DNA from: Pseudomonas syringae
Lineage (GTDB): Bacteria; Pseudomonadota; Gammaproteobacteria; Pseudomonadales; Pseudomonadaceae
DNA length: 51,022 bases
Reading direction: 5' to 3'
NCBI RefSeq assembly: GCF_021606685.1
Contig: NZ_WKCB01000039.1
Location: 1 to 51,022, forward strand
Both the position numbers and the translations under genes were made by a program. Shown here in pieces: positions 43,638 to 51,022 of this stretch (positions are counted from its first letter, which is position 1; every line of letters begins with the position of its first letter). A model generated the notes under the pieces. It had not been told where the DNA came from. It saw nothing but the letters and a program-made list of their open reading frames with translations, and did not search any database.

Positions 43638-44422
43638 TGAGCAACGCTTTAATCCGCCTGGAACAGGTCGGGGTCACGTTTGCCGGGCAAAACGTGCTGG
43701 ATAACATCGCGCTGAGCGTGGAGCCGGGGCAAATCGTCACCCTGATCGGCCCCAATGGCGCGGGCAAGACCACCCTGGTGCGCGCCGTCCTCGGCCTGCT
43801 CAAGCCCGACACCGGCAGTGTGTGGCGCAAGCCCAAGCTGCGCGTGGGTTACATGCCGCAAAAACTCCACGTCGACCCGACCTTGCCGCTGTCCGTACTG
43901 CGCTTCTTGCGCCTGGTGCCCGGTGTAGACCGTGCCCGCGCGCAGGCGGCGCTCAAGGAAGTCGGGGCCGAGCAAGTCATCGACAGCCCGGTGCAAAGCA
44001 TCTCCGGCGGCGAAATGCAGCGTGTGCTGCTGGCCCGCGCCTTGTTGCGCGAACCCGAGCTGCTGGTGCTCGATGAGCCCGTGCAAGGCGTCGACGTCGC
44101 CGGCCAGGCCGAGCTGTACAGCCTGATCACGCGCCTGCGCGACCGCCATGGCTGCGGCGTGCTAATGGTCTCCCACGACTTGCACCTGGTGATGAGCACC
44201 ACCGACCAGGTGGTCTGCCTCAACCGCCACGTGTGCTGTTCCGGCCACCCGGAACAGGTCAGCGGCGACCCGGCGTTCGTCGAGCTGTTCGGCAAGAATG
44301 CCCAGAGCCTGGCGGTCTACCACCACCATCACGACCACGCGCATGATCTGCACGGTGCCGTGGTCGACGATCCCGCCGCCCCTCATACCCACGTTCATGG
44401 AGATAGCTGCAAGCATGGCTGA
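43637..44422 (+). CDS. znuC: Zinc ABC transporter ATP-binding protein
   Basis: A 261-aa ATPase with Walker [10 protein letters not shown], signature [15 protein letters not shown] and Walker [13 protein letters not shown]. The C-terminus is His-rich ([10 protein letters not shown] and [13 protein letters not shown]), as in many zinc exporters and importers, and may sense or hold zinc. ATG at 43637 overlaps the zur stop by one base. It runs eight bases into znuB, so the three genes are tightly coupled. Confidence 0.94.
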   Translation: MSNALIRLEQVGVTFAGQNVLDNIALSVEPGQIVTLIGPNGAGKTTLVRAVLGLLKPDTGSVWRKPKLRVGYMPQKLHVDPTLPLSVLRFLRLVPGVDRARAQAALKEVGAEQVIDSPVQSISGGEMQRVLLARALLREPELLVLDEPVQGVDVAGQAELYSLITRLRDRHGCGVLMVSHDLHLVMSTTDQVVCLNRHVCCSGHPEQVSGDPAFVELFGKNAQSLAVYHHHHDHAHDLHGAVVDDPAAPHTHVHGDSCKHG

Positions 44423-45203
44423 TTTTCTGCTCTACGCCCTGCTGGCAGGCTTGGCTCTGGCTGTGGTGGCGGGCCCATTGGGCTCGTTCGTGGTCTGGCG
44501 GCGCATGGCGTATTTTGGCGACACCTTGTCACACGCCGCGCTGCTGGGCGTGGCCATGGGCTTTTTGCTGGACGTCAGCCCGACCATCGCGGTGACCGTG
44601 GGCTGCCTGCTGCTGGCGGTGCTGCTGGTGACCCTGCAACAGCGCCAACCGCTGGCCTCCGACACACTGCTGGGCATCCTGGCGCCCAGCACCCTGTCCC
44701 TGGGCCTGGTGGTGCTGAGCTTCATGCACGAAGTGCGCATCGACTTGATGGCTTACCTGTTCGGCGACTTGCTGGCGATCAGCCCGACCGACCTCGCCTG
44801 GATCCTCGGCGGCAGCGCGGCTGTGCTGCTGGTGCTGGTCGCCCTGTGGCGTCCGCTGCTGGCGATCACTGTGCATGAGGAACTGGCCAGGGTCGAAGGC
44901 CTGCCCGTGCCGGCGCTGCGCATGGCCCTGATGTTATTGATCGCGGTGGTGATCGCTGTTGCGATGAAGATTGTCGGCGTATTGTTGATCACGTCGCTGC
45001 TGATCATCCCCGCCGCCGCCGCCCAGCGCCATGCCCGCTCACCGGAGCAAATGGCAATTGGCGCAAGCCTGTTGGGGATGCTGGCAGTGTGCGGGGGCCT
45101 GGCGCTGTCCTGGTTCAAAGACACGCCAGCGGGGCCGTCGATTGTGGTTACGGCGGCCGCCCTGTTTCTGCTGAGTTTTGTCCTGCCCCGTCGAGGGGTG
45201 TAG
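44415..45203 (+). CDS. znuB: Zinc ABC transporter permease
   Basis: A 262-aa permease with about eight membrane helices, of the ABC-3 family, including [24 protein letters not shown] near residue 25 and the [17 protein letters not shown] segment near 190. It forms the zinc channel with ZnuC and ZnuA. The ATG at 44415 gives the family length; an earlier frame within znuC would add 39 hydrophilic residues. It ends 37 bp before a lipoprotein gene. Confidence 0.93.
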   Translation: MADFLLYALLAGLALAVVAGPLGSFVVWRRMAYFGDTLSHAALLGVAMGFLLDVSPTIAVTVGCLLLAVLLVTLQQRQPLASDTLLGILAPSTLSLGLVVLSFMHEVRIDLMAYLFGDLLAISPTDLAWILGGSAAVLLVLVALWRPLLAITVHEELARVEGLPVPALRMALMLLIAVVIAVAMKIVGVLLITSLLIIPAAAAQRHARSPEQMAIGASLLGMLAVCGGLALSWFKDTPAGPSIVVTAAALFLLSFVLPRRGV

Positions 45204-45240
45204 ACTTGCTCGCTTTTTGCGCAATTAGAGAGTCGCAGGA

Positions 45241-45960
45241 ATGAAGCCGTTCACCTCCCGTTATCTGCTCCTTGCCGCATTTTCCCTGCTGCTGGGCGCC
45301 TGTCAAAGCACACCGCCCGTCGCCCCAGAGGCTCCGGACACGCGCGCTGCGGCCATCGCGCAGCTGGAGCAAAACCTGGCCAGCAGTGAACTGGCCACCG
45401 CCGAAGATCAGCTTGCCGCCTTGCAGGCACAGTCGCCCAACGACCCGGCTTTGGAGTCCTACCAGCGCCAGCTGGCCGAAGCGTATCTGCAGCGCAGCCA
45501 GATCGTGCTGCAAAAAGGCGATGTAAACGCCGCAGCGACTGCCCTGAGCCGTGCCCGCGCGCTGATGCCCAAGGCGCCCGCGCTGACCGGCGGCGTCAAC
45601 AGCGCCATCAGCCACGCCCGCAAAGCTGAACTGGATAAAGCCGAGGCGGCGTTGAAAGCTGCCGAAGCCAAGCCCGCTGCCAAGGTCATCGACCCGTCAG
45701 CGCCCAGCACCACCGTGGCACTGAACCTCACGGATATCGAAGAGCTTCGCCACCAACTGGATGCGATTGCCACCGACGTGGTGAATTACGAGTGCGACGT
45801 GAGCATCCAGGCGCCGCGCACCGAGGATTACCCGTGGCTGGCCACGTTGCTGACCAAACGGGTAAAGCGAATTGATTCGGGGTATGACCTGAAGATTCAC
45901 CGGCAGATTCTGAAGAATATTCCGGCGCAGGTTGTGCTGATTCCGCGCAAGGCGGAGTAA
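45241..45960 (+). CDS. PA5502 family lipoprotein
   Basis: A 239-aa lipoprotein with lipobox LLLGAC (Cys about residue 21). The first half (about 30-150) is helical and tetratricopeptide-like (ASSELATAEDQLAALQAQS, with alanine-rich heptads), the second half a small mixed domain (ECDVSIQAPRTEDYPWLATLL to the end). Function unknown. It follows znuB closely and may be co-transcribed with it and so zinc-controlled. Outer-membrane anchoring is expected. It ends two bases before a perfect hairpin. Confidence 0.75.
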   Translation: MKPFTSRYLLLAAFSLLLGACQSTPPVAPEAPDTRAAAIAQLEQNLASSELATAEDQLAALQAQSPNDPALESYQRQLAEAYLQRSQIVLQKGDVNAAATALSRARALMPKAPALTGGVNSAISHARKAELDKAEAALKAAEAKPAAKVIDPSAPSTTVALNLTDIEELRHQLDAIATDVVNYECDVSIQAPRTEDYPWLATLLTKRVKRIDSGYDLKIHRQILKNIPAQVVLIPRKAE

Positions 45961-45961
45961 A

Positions 45962-45996
45962 GCTATCGGGGGCAGGTTCGACTTGCCCCCGATAGC
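45962..45996. terminator. Perfect 13-bp hairpin between the lipoprotein gene and katE
   Basis: GCTATCGGGGGCA (45962-45974) and TGCCCCCGATAGC (45984-45996) pair without a mismatch around a nine-base loop. It lies between two convergent genes, two bases past the plus-strand stop and 22 bp from the katE stop, so it could end both transcripts, though no U-run follows. Its arms look like the core of a REP sequence (compare ATCGGGGGCAAG at 23281). Confidence 0.7.
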
Positions 45997-46018
45997 GATC
46001 TAACCAACAACCATTGAT

Positions 46019-48160
46019 TTAAGCCGGAATGGCCTTGGCCTTAGGCTCCCGATCCCAGACCCGATGCTGGCCGATCGCGGCAAAAAACGCCTTGAACGCC
46101 TTGGCATCCGCACCCACGATCAACCCCGCATCCGTCTCCAGCTTGAGCAGATCCAGCAATGGCTTCGCGTCATTGGCAACGGCAATCGCCTTGAGGTGCT
46201 TGTACGCCTCGAGCACGTAATGCAACGCCACGCCATCGCCGCTCAGCGCTTTCACCGACTCTTTGCCACCGGGGATAAACACTGCGTCGAACGCAACCGA
46301 CGGCAAACCCTCCATCGACGCATCCACCGGCAGGCTCTTGCCATCCGCCGTGGTCACCGGCGCCGATGTTGGCCCCAGCAATTTGGCGTGTGCACCTTCG
46401 GCCTCAAGCGCTTTTTTCAACGCGGCAATCGCGGCCCCGTCCACACCATTCGCCGCCAGGATCGCGACCTTGCGGGTTTTGATGTCGCCGGGCAACAGGT
46501 TGGCCTGACTCAACGCCGGCGAACGGGCCAACGCGGTTTCGCGCTCTGGCACCGTGCCTTTTTTGGGCACCGGCAAGCCAAGGTTCTGCGCCACGCGCTT
46601 GGCCAGCTCCAGGTCGATATTGGCCAGGATCTCATTGACCTGACGGGCGCGAATGAATTCACGCTCAACCTTGCCCAACTCAAAACTGTAGGCGGCAATG
46701 ATGTGCTCTTGCTCGTGCTTGCTCATGCTGCGAAAGAACAGGCGCGCCTGGGAGAAGTGGTCGCCGAACGACTCGCTGCGCTCACGCACTTTGTGGGCGT
46801 CGATGCGTTCGTGATACGTCTCAAAACCACCGTCCTGCGCGGCAGGCGGAGTTTCTTTCGGCCAACCGCCGTCAATGGAGTTCGGCTCATACGCCGCGCG
46901 GCCTTTGTCGATGGTGGTGCGGTGCATCGCATCGCGCTGGCCATTGTGATACGGCGCCACCGGGCGGTTTATCGGCAACTCGTGAAAGTTCGGGCCACCC
47001 AGTCGGCTGATCTGCGTGTCGGTGTAGGAAAACAGCCGACCTTGCAGCAACGGATCATTGGAGAAGTCGATGCCGGGTACAATATGGCCTGGGCAGAACG
47101 CAACCTGCTCGACCTCGGCGAAGAAGTTATCCGGGTTGCGGTTGAGCACCATTTTGCCCAGCGGCGTAATGGGCACCAGCTCTTCCGGGATCAGTTTGGT
47201 AGGGTCAAGGATGTCGAAATCGAAGGCATGCTCCTTGTCCTCGGGAATCACCTGCACACCCAGTTCCCACTCTGGGTAATCGCCCATTTCGATGGCTTCC
47301 CACAGATCGCGACGGTGGTAATCGGTGTCTTTACCGGCGAGCTTTTGCGCTTCGTCCCACACCAGCGAACAGGTGCCAGCTGTAGGGCGCCAATGGAATT
47401 TTACGAAGTTGGAAGTACCTTGGGCATTCACCAGGCGGAAGGTGTGCACGCCAAACCCCTGCATGCTGCGCAGGCTTTTTGGAATGGCGCGGTCAGACAT
47501 TGCCCAGATCACCATGTGGGCAGATTCGGGCTGCAGCGAGACGAAATCCCAGAAGGTATCGTGGGCCGATCCGCCGGTAGGAATTTCGTTATGCGGCTCA
47601 GGCTTAACGGCGTGTACAAAGTCAGGAAACTTGATCGCGTCCTGGATGAAAAACACCGGCATGTTGTTGCCCACGAGGTCGAAGTTACCTTCGTCGGTGA
47701 AGAACTTCACGGCAAAGCCGCGCACGTCACGCACCGTATCGCCGGAGCCACGCGGGCCTTGCACGGTGGAAAAGCGCACGAATACCGGGGTTTTATGCCC
47801 TGGGTCACGCAGGAATCCGGCCTTGGTCAGCGCCGAATGGTTTTCATAGGATTGGAAGTAGCCGTGGGCGCCGGTGCCCCGGGCATGCACGATGCGCTCG
47901 GGGATACGCTCATGGTCAAAGTGCGTGATTTTTTCACGCATGATGAAGTCTTCAAGTAAAGACGGGCCACGGGCGCCGACTTTCAAGGTGTTCTGGTTAT
48001 CGGAAATCTTGACGCCTTGGTTGGTACGCAGGGCCTGGCCGGTCGCGTCGGAACGGAACTCCTCCAGGGCCTGCAACTTGGCGTTGGTATTGCCACGGTC
48101 CAGGGTGTCGGTGCCCGCAAGTTCACTCTTAGGCGGGGTCGCTGGCTTCTTGGTACTCAT
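46019..48160 (-). CDS. katE: Large-subunit catalase HPII
   Basis: A 713-aa clade 2 catalase. The distal His site is in [13 protein letters not shown], the distal Asn in [18 protein letters not shown], the heme-ligand Tyr in [15 protein letters not shown]. The C-terminal 150 residues form the extra flavodoxin/DJ-1-like domain ([31 protein letters not shown]) that sets large-subunit catalases apart. It breaks down hydrogen peroxide, mostly in stationary phase. Convergent with the PA5502-family lipoprotein. GGAGT precedes the ATG. Confidence 0.95.
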   Translation of the reverse strand: MSTKKPATPPKSELAGTDTLDRGNTNAKLQALEEFRSDATGQALRTNQGVKISDNQNTLKVGARGPSLLEDFIMREKITHFDHERIPERIVHARGTGAHGYFQSYENHSALTKAGFLRDPGHKTPVFVRFSTVQGPRGSGDTVRDVRGFAVKFFTDEGNFDLVGNNMPVFFIQDAIKFPDFVHAVKPEPHNEIPTGGSAHDTFWDFVSLQPESAHMVIWAMSDRAIPKSLRSMQGFGVHTFRLVNAQGTSNFVKFHWRPTAGTCSLVWDEAQKLAGKDTDYHRRDLWEAIEMGDYPEWELGVQVIPEDKEHAFDFDILDPTKLIPEELVPITPLGKMVLNRNPDNFFAEVEQVAFCPGHIVPGIDFSNDPLLQGRLFSYTDTQISRLGGPNFHELPINRPVAPYHNGQRDAMHRTTIDKGRAAYEPNSIDGGWPKETPPAAQDGGFETYHERIDAHKVRERSESFGDHFSQARLFFRSMSKHEQEHIIAAYSFELGKVEREFIRARQVNEILANIDLELAKRVAQNLGLPVPKKGTVPERETALARSPALSQANLLPGDIKTRKVAILAANGVDGAAIAALKKALEAEGAHAKLLGPTSAPVTTADGKSLPVDASMEGLPSVAFDAVFIPGGKESVKALSGDGVALHYVLEAYKHLKAIAVANDAKPLLDLLKLETDAGLIVGADAKAFKAFFAAIGQHRVWDREPKAKAIPA

Positions 48161-48425
48161 CAGTCAAAACTCCTTATTCAAATTGGCCAGAGCGGTCCCC
48201 GGCTCGTTTGAGCAAAACCCCAGGCACGGCACCTGGGAAATCGAGTTGCTTAACTAGTGACTGATGGGGTTTTGGGCCGTTCCTTTTTTATGACCTTTGA
48301 TCGCGTTATTGCCAAATCGCTGGTTGAATGCGAAATAAATGCTAAGAAACACTATACGGACAGGCTAAAATGCGCGCCCGGCTAACCGCTGATCCCTTTT
48401 CCATGCGCCCCACAAGGTTCGCTAC

Positions 48426-49433
48426 GTGATCGAGTTTCATAACGTCCATAAAACCTACCGCGTCGCCGGTAAGGAAATCCCCGCGCTGCACCCCACCAGC
48501 CTGCGCGTCGAAAACGGCCAGGTGTTTGGCCTGATCGGCCACTCCGGTGCGGGAAAAAGCACCCTTTTGCGTCTGATCAATCGCCTGGAACAGCCAAGCG
48601 GCGGTCAGATCCATGTCGACGGTGAAGAAGTCACCGCGCTGGACGCCAACGGCCTGCGCCGTTTCCGTCAGCAGGTCGGGATGATTTTCCAGCACTTCAA
48701 CCTGCTGGCCTCCAAGACCGTCGCCGACAACGTGGCATTGCCGCTGACCTTGGCCGGCGAGTTGTCCCGCAAGGAAATCGACCTGCGCGTGGCAGAATTG
48801 CTCGCCCGTGTCGGTTTGTCTGACCACGCCAAAAAGTACCCGGCGCAGTTGTCCGGCGGTCAGAAGCAGCGCGTCGGCATCGCCCGCGCCCTCGCGACCA
48901 AACCCAAGATTTTGCTGTGCGACGAGGCCACCAGCGCCCTCGACCCACAGACCACCGCCTCGGTCCTGCAACTGCTGGCCGAGATCAACCGCGAGTTGAA
49001 GCTGACCATCGTGCTGATCACCCATGAAATGGACGTGATCCGCCGCGTATGCGACCAGGTGGCCGTGATGGACGCCGGCGTGATCGTCGAGCAAGGTTCG
49101 GTGGCCGACGTGTTCCTGCACCCCAAGCACCCGACCACCAAGCGCTTCGTGCAAGAAGCCGAGCAGGTTGACGAAGGCGAGCAGCGTGATGACTTTGCTC
49201 ACGTACCCGGCCGCATCGTGCGCCTGACGTTCCAGGGCGAAGCGACCTACGCACCGCTGCTGGGCACCGTCGCACGCGAAACGGGTGTGGACTACAGCAT
49301 CCTCGCCGGTCGTATCGACCGCATCAAAGACATCCCCTACGGGCAACTGACCCTCGCCGTCACCGGCGGCGACATGGAAGCCGCGTTTGCGCGCTTCACC
49401 GCCGCAGACGTCCACATGGAGGTGCTGCGCTAA
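48426..49433 (+). CDS. metN: Methionine ABC transporter ATP-binding protein
   Basis: A 335-aa ATPase: Walker [10 protein letters not shown], signature [16 protein letters not shown], Walker [14 protein letters not shown], then a C-terminal NIL domain (about 265-335) that binds methionine and inhibits transport when it is plentiful. GTG start at 48426. It overlaps metI by one base. A second met importer elsewhere is common in pseudomonads, so this may be the metN2 position copy (PA5503). Confidence 0.94.
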   Translation: MIEFHNVHKTYRVAGKEIPALHPTSLRVENGQVFGLIGHSGAGKSTLLRLINRLEQPSGGQIHVDGEEVTALDANGLRRFRQQVGMIFQHFNLLASKTVADNVALPLTLAGELSRKEIDLRVAELLARVGLSDHAKKYPAQLSGGQKQRVGIARALATKPKILLCDEATSALDPQTTASVLQLLAEINRELKLTIVLITHEMDVIRRVCDQVAVMDAGVIVEQGSVADVFLHPKHPTTKRFVQEAEQVDEGEQRDDFAHVPGRIVRLTFQGEATYAPLLGTVARETGVDYSILAGRIDRIKDIPYGQLTLAVTGGDMEAAFARFTAADVHMEVLR

Positions 49434-50107
49434 TGGAAACCCTGTTGAGTTTCTTCGCCAATATCGACTGGTCCGAAATCTGGCTGGCCACCGGCGACAC
49501 CATGACCATGCTGTTCGGTTCGTTGTTCTTCACTGTGGTGCTGGGCCTGCCGTTGGGCGTGCTGCTGTTCCTGACCAGCCCGCGCCAACTGTTCGAACAA
49601 AAGGGTCTGTACGCGCTGCTGTCGCTGATCGTGAACATCCTGCGCTCGCTGCCGTTCATCATCCTGCTGATTGTGATGATCCCGTTCACCGTGTTGATCA
49701 CCGGCACCTCGTTGGGTGTGGCGGGCGCGATTCCGCCGCTGGTAGTGGGTGCGACGCCGTTCTTCGCGCGCCTGGTGGAAACCGCCTTGCGTGAAGTCGA
49801 CCGCGGCATCATCGAAGCCACGCAGTCGATGGGCGCCAGCACGCGCCAGATCATCACCAACGCGCTGCTGCCCGAAGCACGCCCTGGCATTTTCGCGGCG
49901 ATTACAGTGACGGCTATTACACTGGTTTCCTACACGGCCATGGCCGGTGTGGTCGGTGCCGGAGGCCTGGGTGACTTGGCGATCCGTTTCGGTTACCAGC
50001 GTTTCCAGACCGATGTCATGGTGGTCACCGTGGTGATGCTGTTGGTACTGGTGCAAATTCTGCAAACCGTCGGCGACAAGCTGGTGGTGCATTTTTCTCG
50101 AAAATAA
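49433..50107 (+). CDS. metI: Methionine ABC transporter permease
   Basis: A 224-aa permease with five membrane helices and the EAA-type loop EATQSMGASTRQIITNALLPEA, quoted in part as SMGASTRQIITNALLPEA, that contacts the ATPase. It starts at the last base of metN and is followed 51 bp on by metQ. Together they import D- and L-methionine across the inner membrane. Confidence 0.94.
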   Translation: METLLSFFANIDWSEIWLATGDTMTMLFGSLFFTVVLGLPLGVLLFLTSPRQLFEQKGLYALLSLIVNILRSLPFIILLIVMIPFTVLITGTSLGVAGAIPPLVVGATPFFARLVETALREVDRGIIEATQSMGASTRQIITNALLPEARPGIFAAITVTAITLVSYTAMAGVVGAGGLGDLAIRFGYQRFQTDVMVVTVVMLLVLVQILQTVGDKLVVHFSRK

Positions 50108-50158
50108 CGGCCATTGCCGGCCATAAGCCGGCCAATGCCCGAACAAGGAGCTTGTTGG

Positions 50159-50929
50159 ATGAAAAAACTACTGGTTGCTTTCGCCGCCGTTGCCGCGTTT
50201 TCCGCCCACGCCGAGACCATCACGGTCGCTGCGTCGCCGGTGCCCCACGCGGAAATCCTCGAATTCGTGAAGCCTGCACTCGCCAAAGAAGGCGTGGATT
50301 TGCAGGTCAAGGTGTTCACCGATTACGTGCAGCCGAACGTGCAGGTGGCTGAAAAGCGCCTGGACGCCAACTTCTTCCAGCACCAGCCGTACCTGGATGA
50401 GTTCAACAAAGCCAAGGGCACTCACCTGGTGAGCGTCGGCGCTGTGCACCTGGAACCGCTGGGCGCTTACTCCAGCAAGTACAAGAAGCTGGACGAGCTG
50501 CCAAGCGGCGCTAACGTGGTGATCCCGAACGACGCCACCAACGGCGGCCGTGCGCTGTTGCTGCTGGCCAAGCACAACCTGATCACCCTGAAGGACCCGA
50601 CCAACATCCTGTCGACCATCAAGGACATCACCGGCAACCCGAAAAACCTGAAGTTCCGCGAACTGGAAGCCGCCACATTGCCGCGCGTGCTGACCCAGGT
50701 CGACCTGGCGCTGATCAACACCAACTACGCCCTGGAAGCCAAGCTGGACCCTTCCAAGGATGCATTGGTGATCGAAGGCAACGACTCGCCTTACGTGAAC
50801 ATCCTGGTGACCCGCGACGACAACAAGGATTCGGACGCAGTGAAGAAGCTGGTTGCTGCCCTGCATACGCCTGAAGTGAAAGCGTTCATCCTCGAGAAGT
50901 ACAAAGGCGCGATTCTGCCGGCGTTCTGA
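50159..50929 (+). CDS. metQ: Methionine ABC transporter substrate-binding protein
   Basis: A 256-aa NlpA/MetQ protein with signal peptide MKKLLVAFAAVAAFSAHAET cut near AHA. No lipobox Cys, so it is soluble in the periplasm, unlike the lipoprotein MetQ of E. coli. The ITVAASPVPHAEILEFV start, ANFFQHQPYLDEFN and ALINTNYALEAKL are family motifs. AAGGAG precedes the ATG. Last gene of the met operon. Confidence 0.92.
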   Translation: MKKLLVAFAAVAAFSAHAETITVAASPVPHAEILEFVKPALAKEGVDLQVKVFTDYVQPNVQVAEKRLDANFFQHQPYLDEFNKAKGTHLVSVGAVHLEPLGAYSSKYKKLDELPSGANVVIPNDATNGGRALLLLAKHNLITLKDPTNILSTIKDITGNPKNLKFRELEAATLPRVLTQVDLALINTNYALEAKLDPSKDALVIEGNDSPYVNILVTRDDNKDSDAVKKLVAALHTPEVKAFILEKYKGAILPAF

Positions 50930-50961
50930 TCTGACTCGATCTCCAGCACACTGAAGATCAA

Positions 50962-51022
50962 AAAATGTGGGAGGGGGCTTGCTCCCGATAGCTGAGTGTC
51001 AGTCACTGCATCTGGTGACTGA
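50962..51022 (+). repeat. REPIN, cut by the window edge
   Basis: A REP starting AAAATGTGGGAGGGGGCTTG (50962-50992 in all) is followed by an unrelated spacer running to the edge, and its inverted partner presumably lies just beyond. Same family as at 12814 and 42056. Confidence 0.8.

Noticed and set aside
46064..47959. Long plus-strand frame opposite katE
   Set aside because: Antisense shadow of an intact catalase, with the composition of a reversed GC-rich frame.
48161..48425. SAM riboswitch before metN
   Set aside because: The leader is short and A/T-rich, without the multi-helix junction; only a small CCCAGG/CCTGGG hairpin is seen near 48219-48237.
1..51022. CRISPR arrays, tRNA genes, prophage, insertion sequences, replication origin
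   Set aside because: No regularly spaced repeats, no cloverleaf sequence, no integrase or transposase gene, and no cluster of DnaA boxes were found; the only mobile-type sequences are REPs.

Overview
The window is a GC-rich chromosomal stretch from a fluorescent Pseudomonas, most like the P. fluorescens group. The evidence is gene content and order (gcdHG/gcdR, pntAA-AB-B, algB-kinB, ampDh2, dgcP, dsbA, cc4, engB, ersA, polA, thrB, the znu/zur locus, katE, metNIQ), plus several copies of the Pseudomonas REP motif GTGGGAGGGGGCTTGCTCCC. It is mainly core genome. I see no prophage, insertion sequence, CRISPR array, tRNA gene or plasmid function.

Layout. 1-380: tandem sigma70 promoters and 5' leader of a ribosomal RNA operon running leftward out of the window. 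381-3852: glutarate/lysine catabolism (CoA-transferase, glutaryl-CoA dehydrogenase, divergent LysR regulator). 4305-7198: proton-translocating transhydrogenase. 7378-8871: acyl-CoA:carboxylate CoA-transferase. 9190-12791: a DUF1127 gene behind a cluster of GTACAGT motifs, then three tandem DUF2388 secreted-protein paralogues coupled to a large periplasmic DUF4105 protein with an HExxH motif. 13167-19722: CitMHS transporter, TerC, Na/Pi cotransporter, membrane-anchored M16 peptidase-like protein, DUF5924 protein. 19750-23273: MCE/Mla-type lipid transporter. 23392-26050 (minus): fused SpmA/SpmB-type membrane protein and GltP. 26051-26777: gene-poor, with an orphan TetR-like palindrome. 26778-27790 (minus): Ivy lysozyme inhibitor, DUF1328 peptide, small membrane protein.

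28169-36531 holds envelope and biofilm control: AlgB/KinB, lipoprotein amidase AmpDh2, diguanylate cyclase DgcP, an EEP-family hydrolase, DsbA and cytochrome c4. Next to cc4 lies a cytochrome c5-type remnant that has lost its heme motif. engB and polA converge on the sRNA ErsA, which has a well-formed AlgU (sigma22) promoter and a terminator. After polA come a DUF2782 gene, thrB, znuA, zur-znuC-znuB with a Zur-like box, a PA5502-family lipoprotein, katE and metN-metI-metQ.

Functional themes are zinc homeostasis, envelope lipid transport and peptidoglycan, and alginate/c-di-GMP control. AlgB/KinB, DgcP and ErsA lie within about 10 kb. The least explained parts are the DUF2388x3-DUF4105 cluster, the GTACAGT operator cluster before DUF1127, the short Pro/Arg-rich ORF before the CitMHS gene, and the orphan palindrome near 26280.
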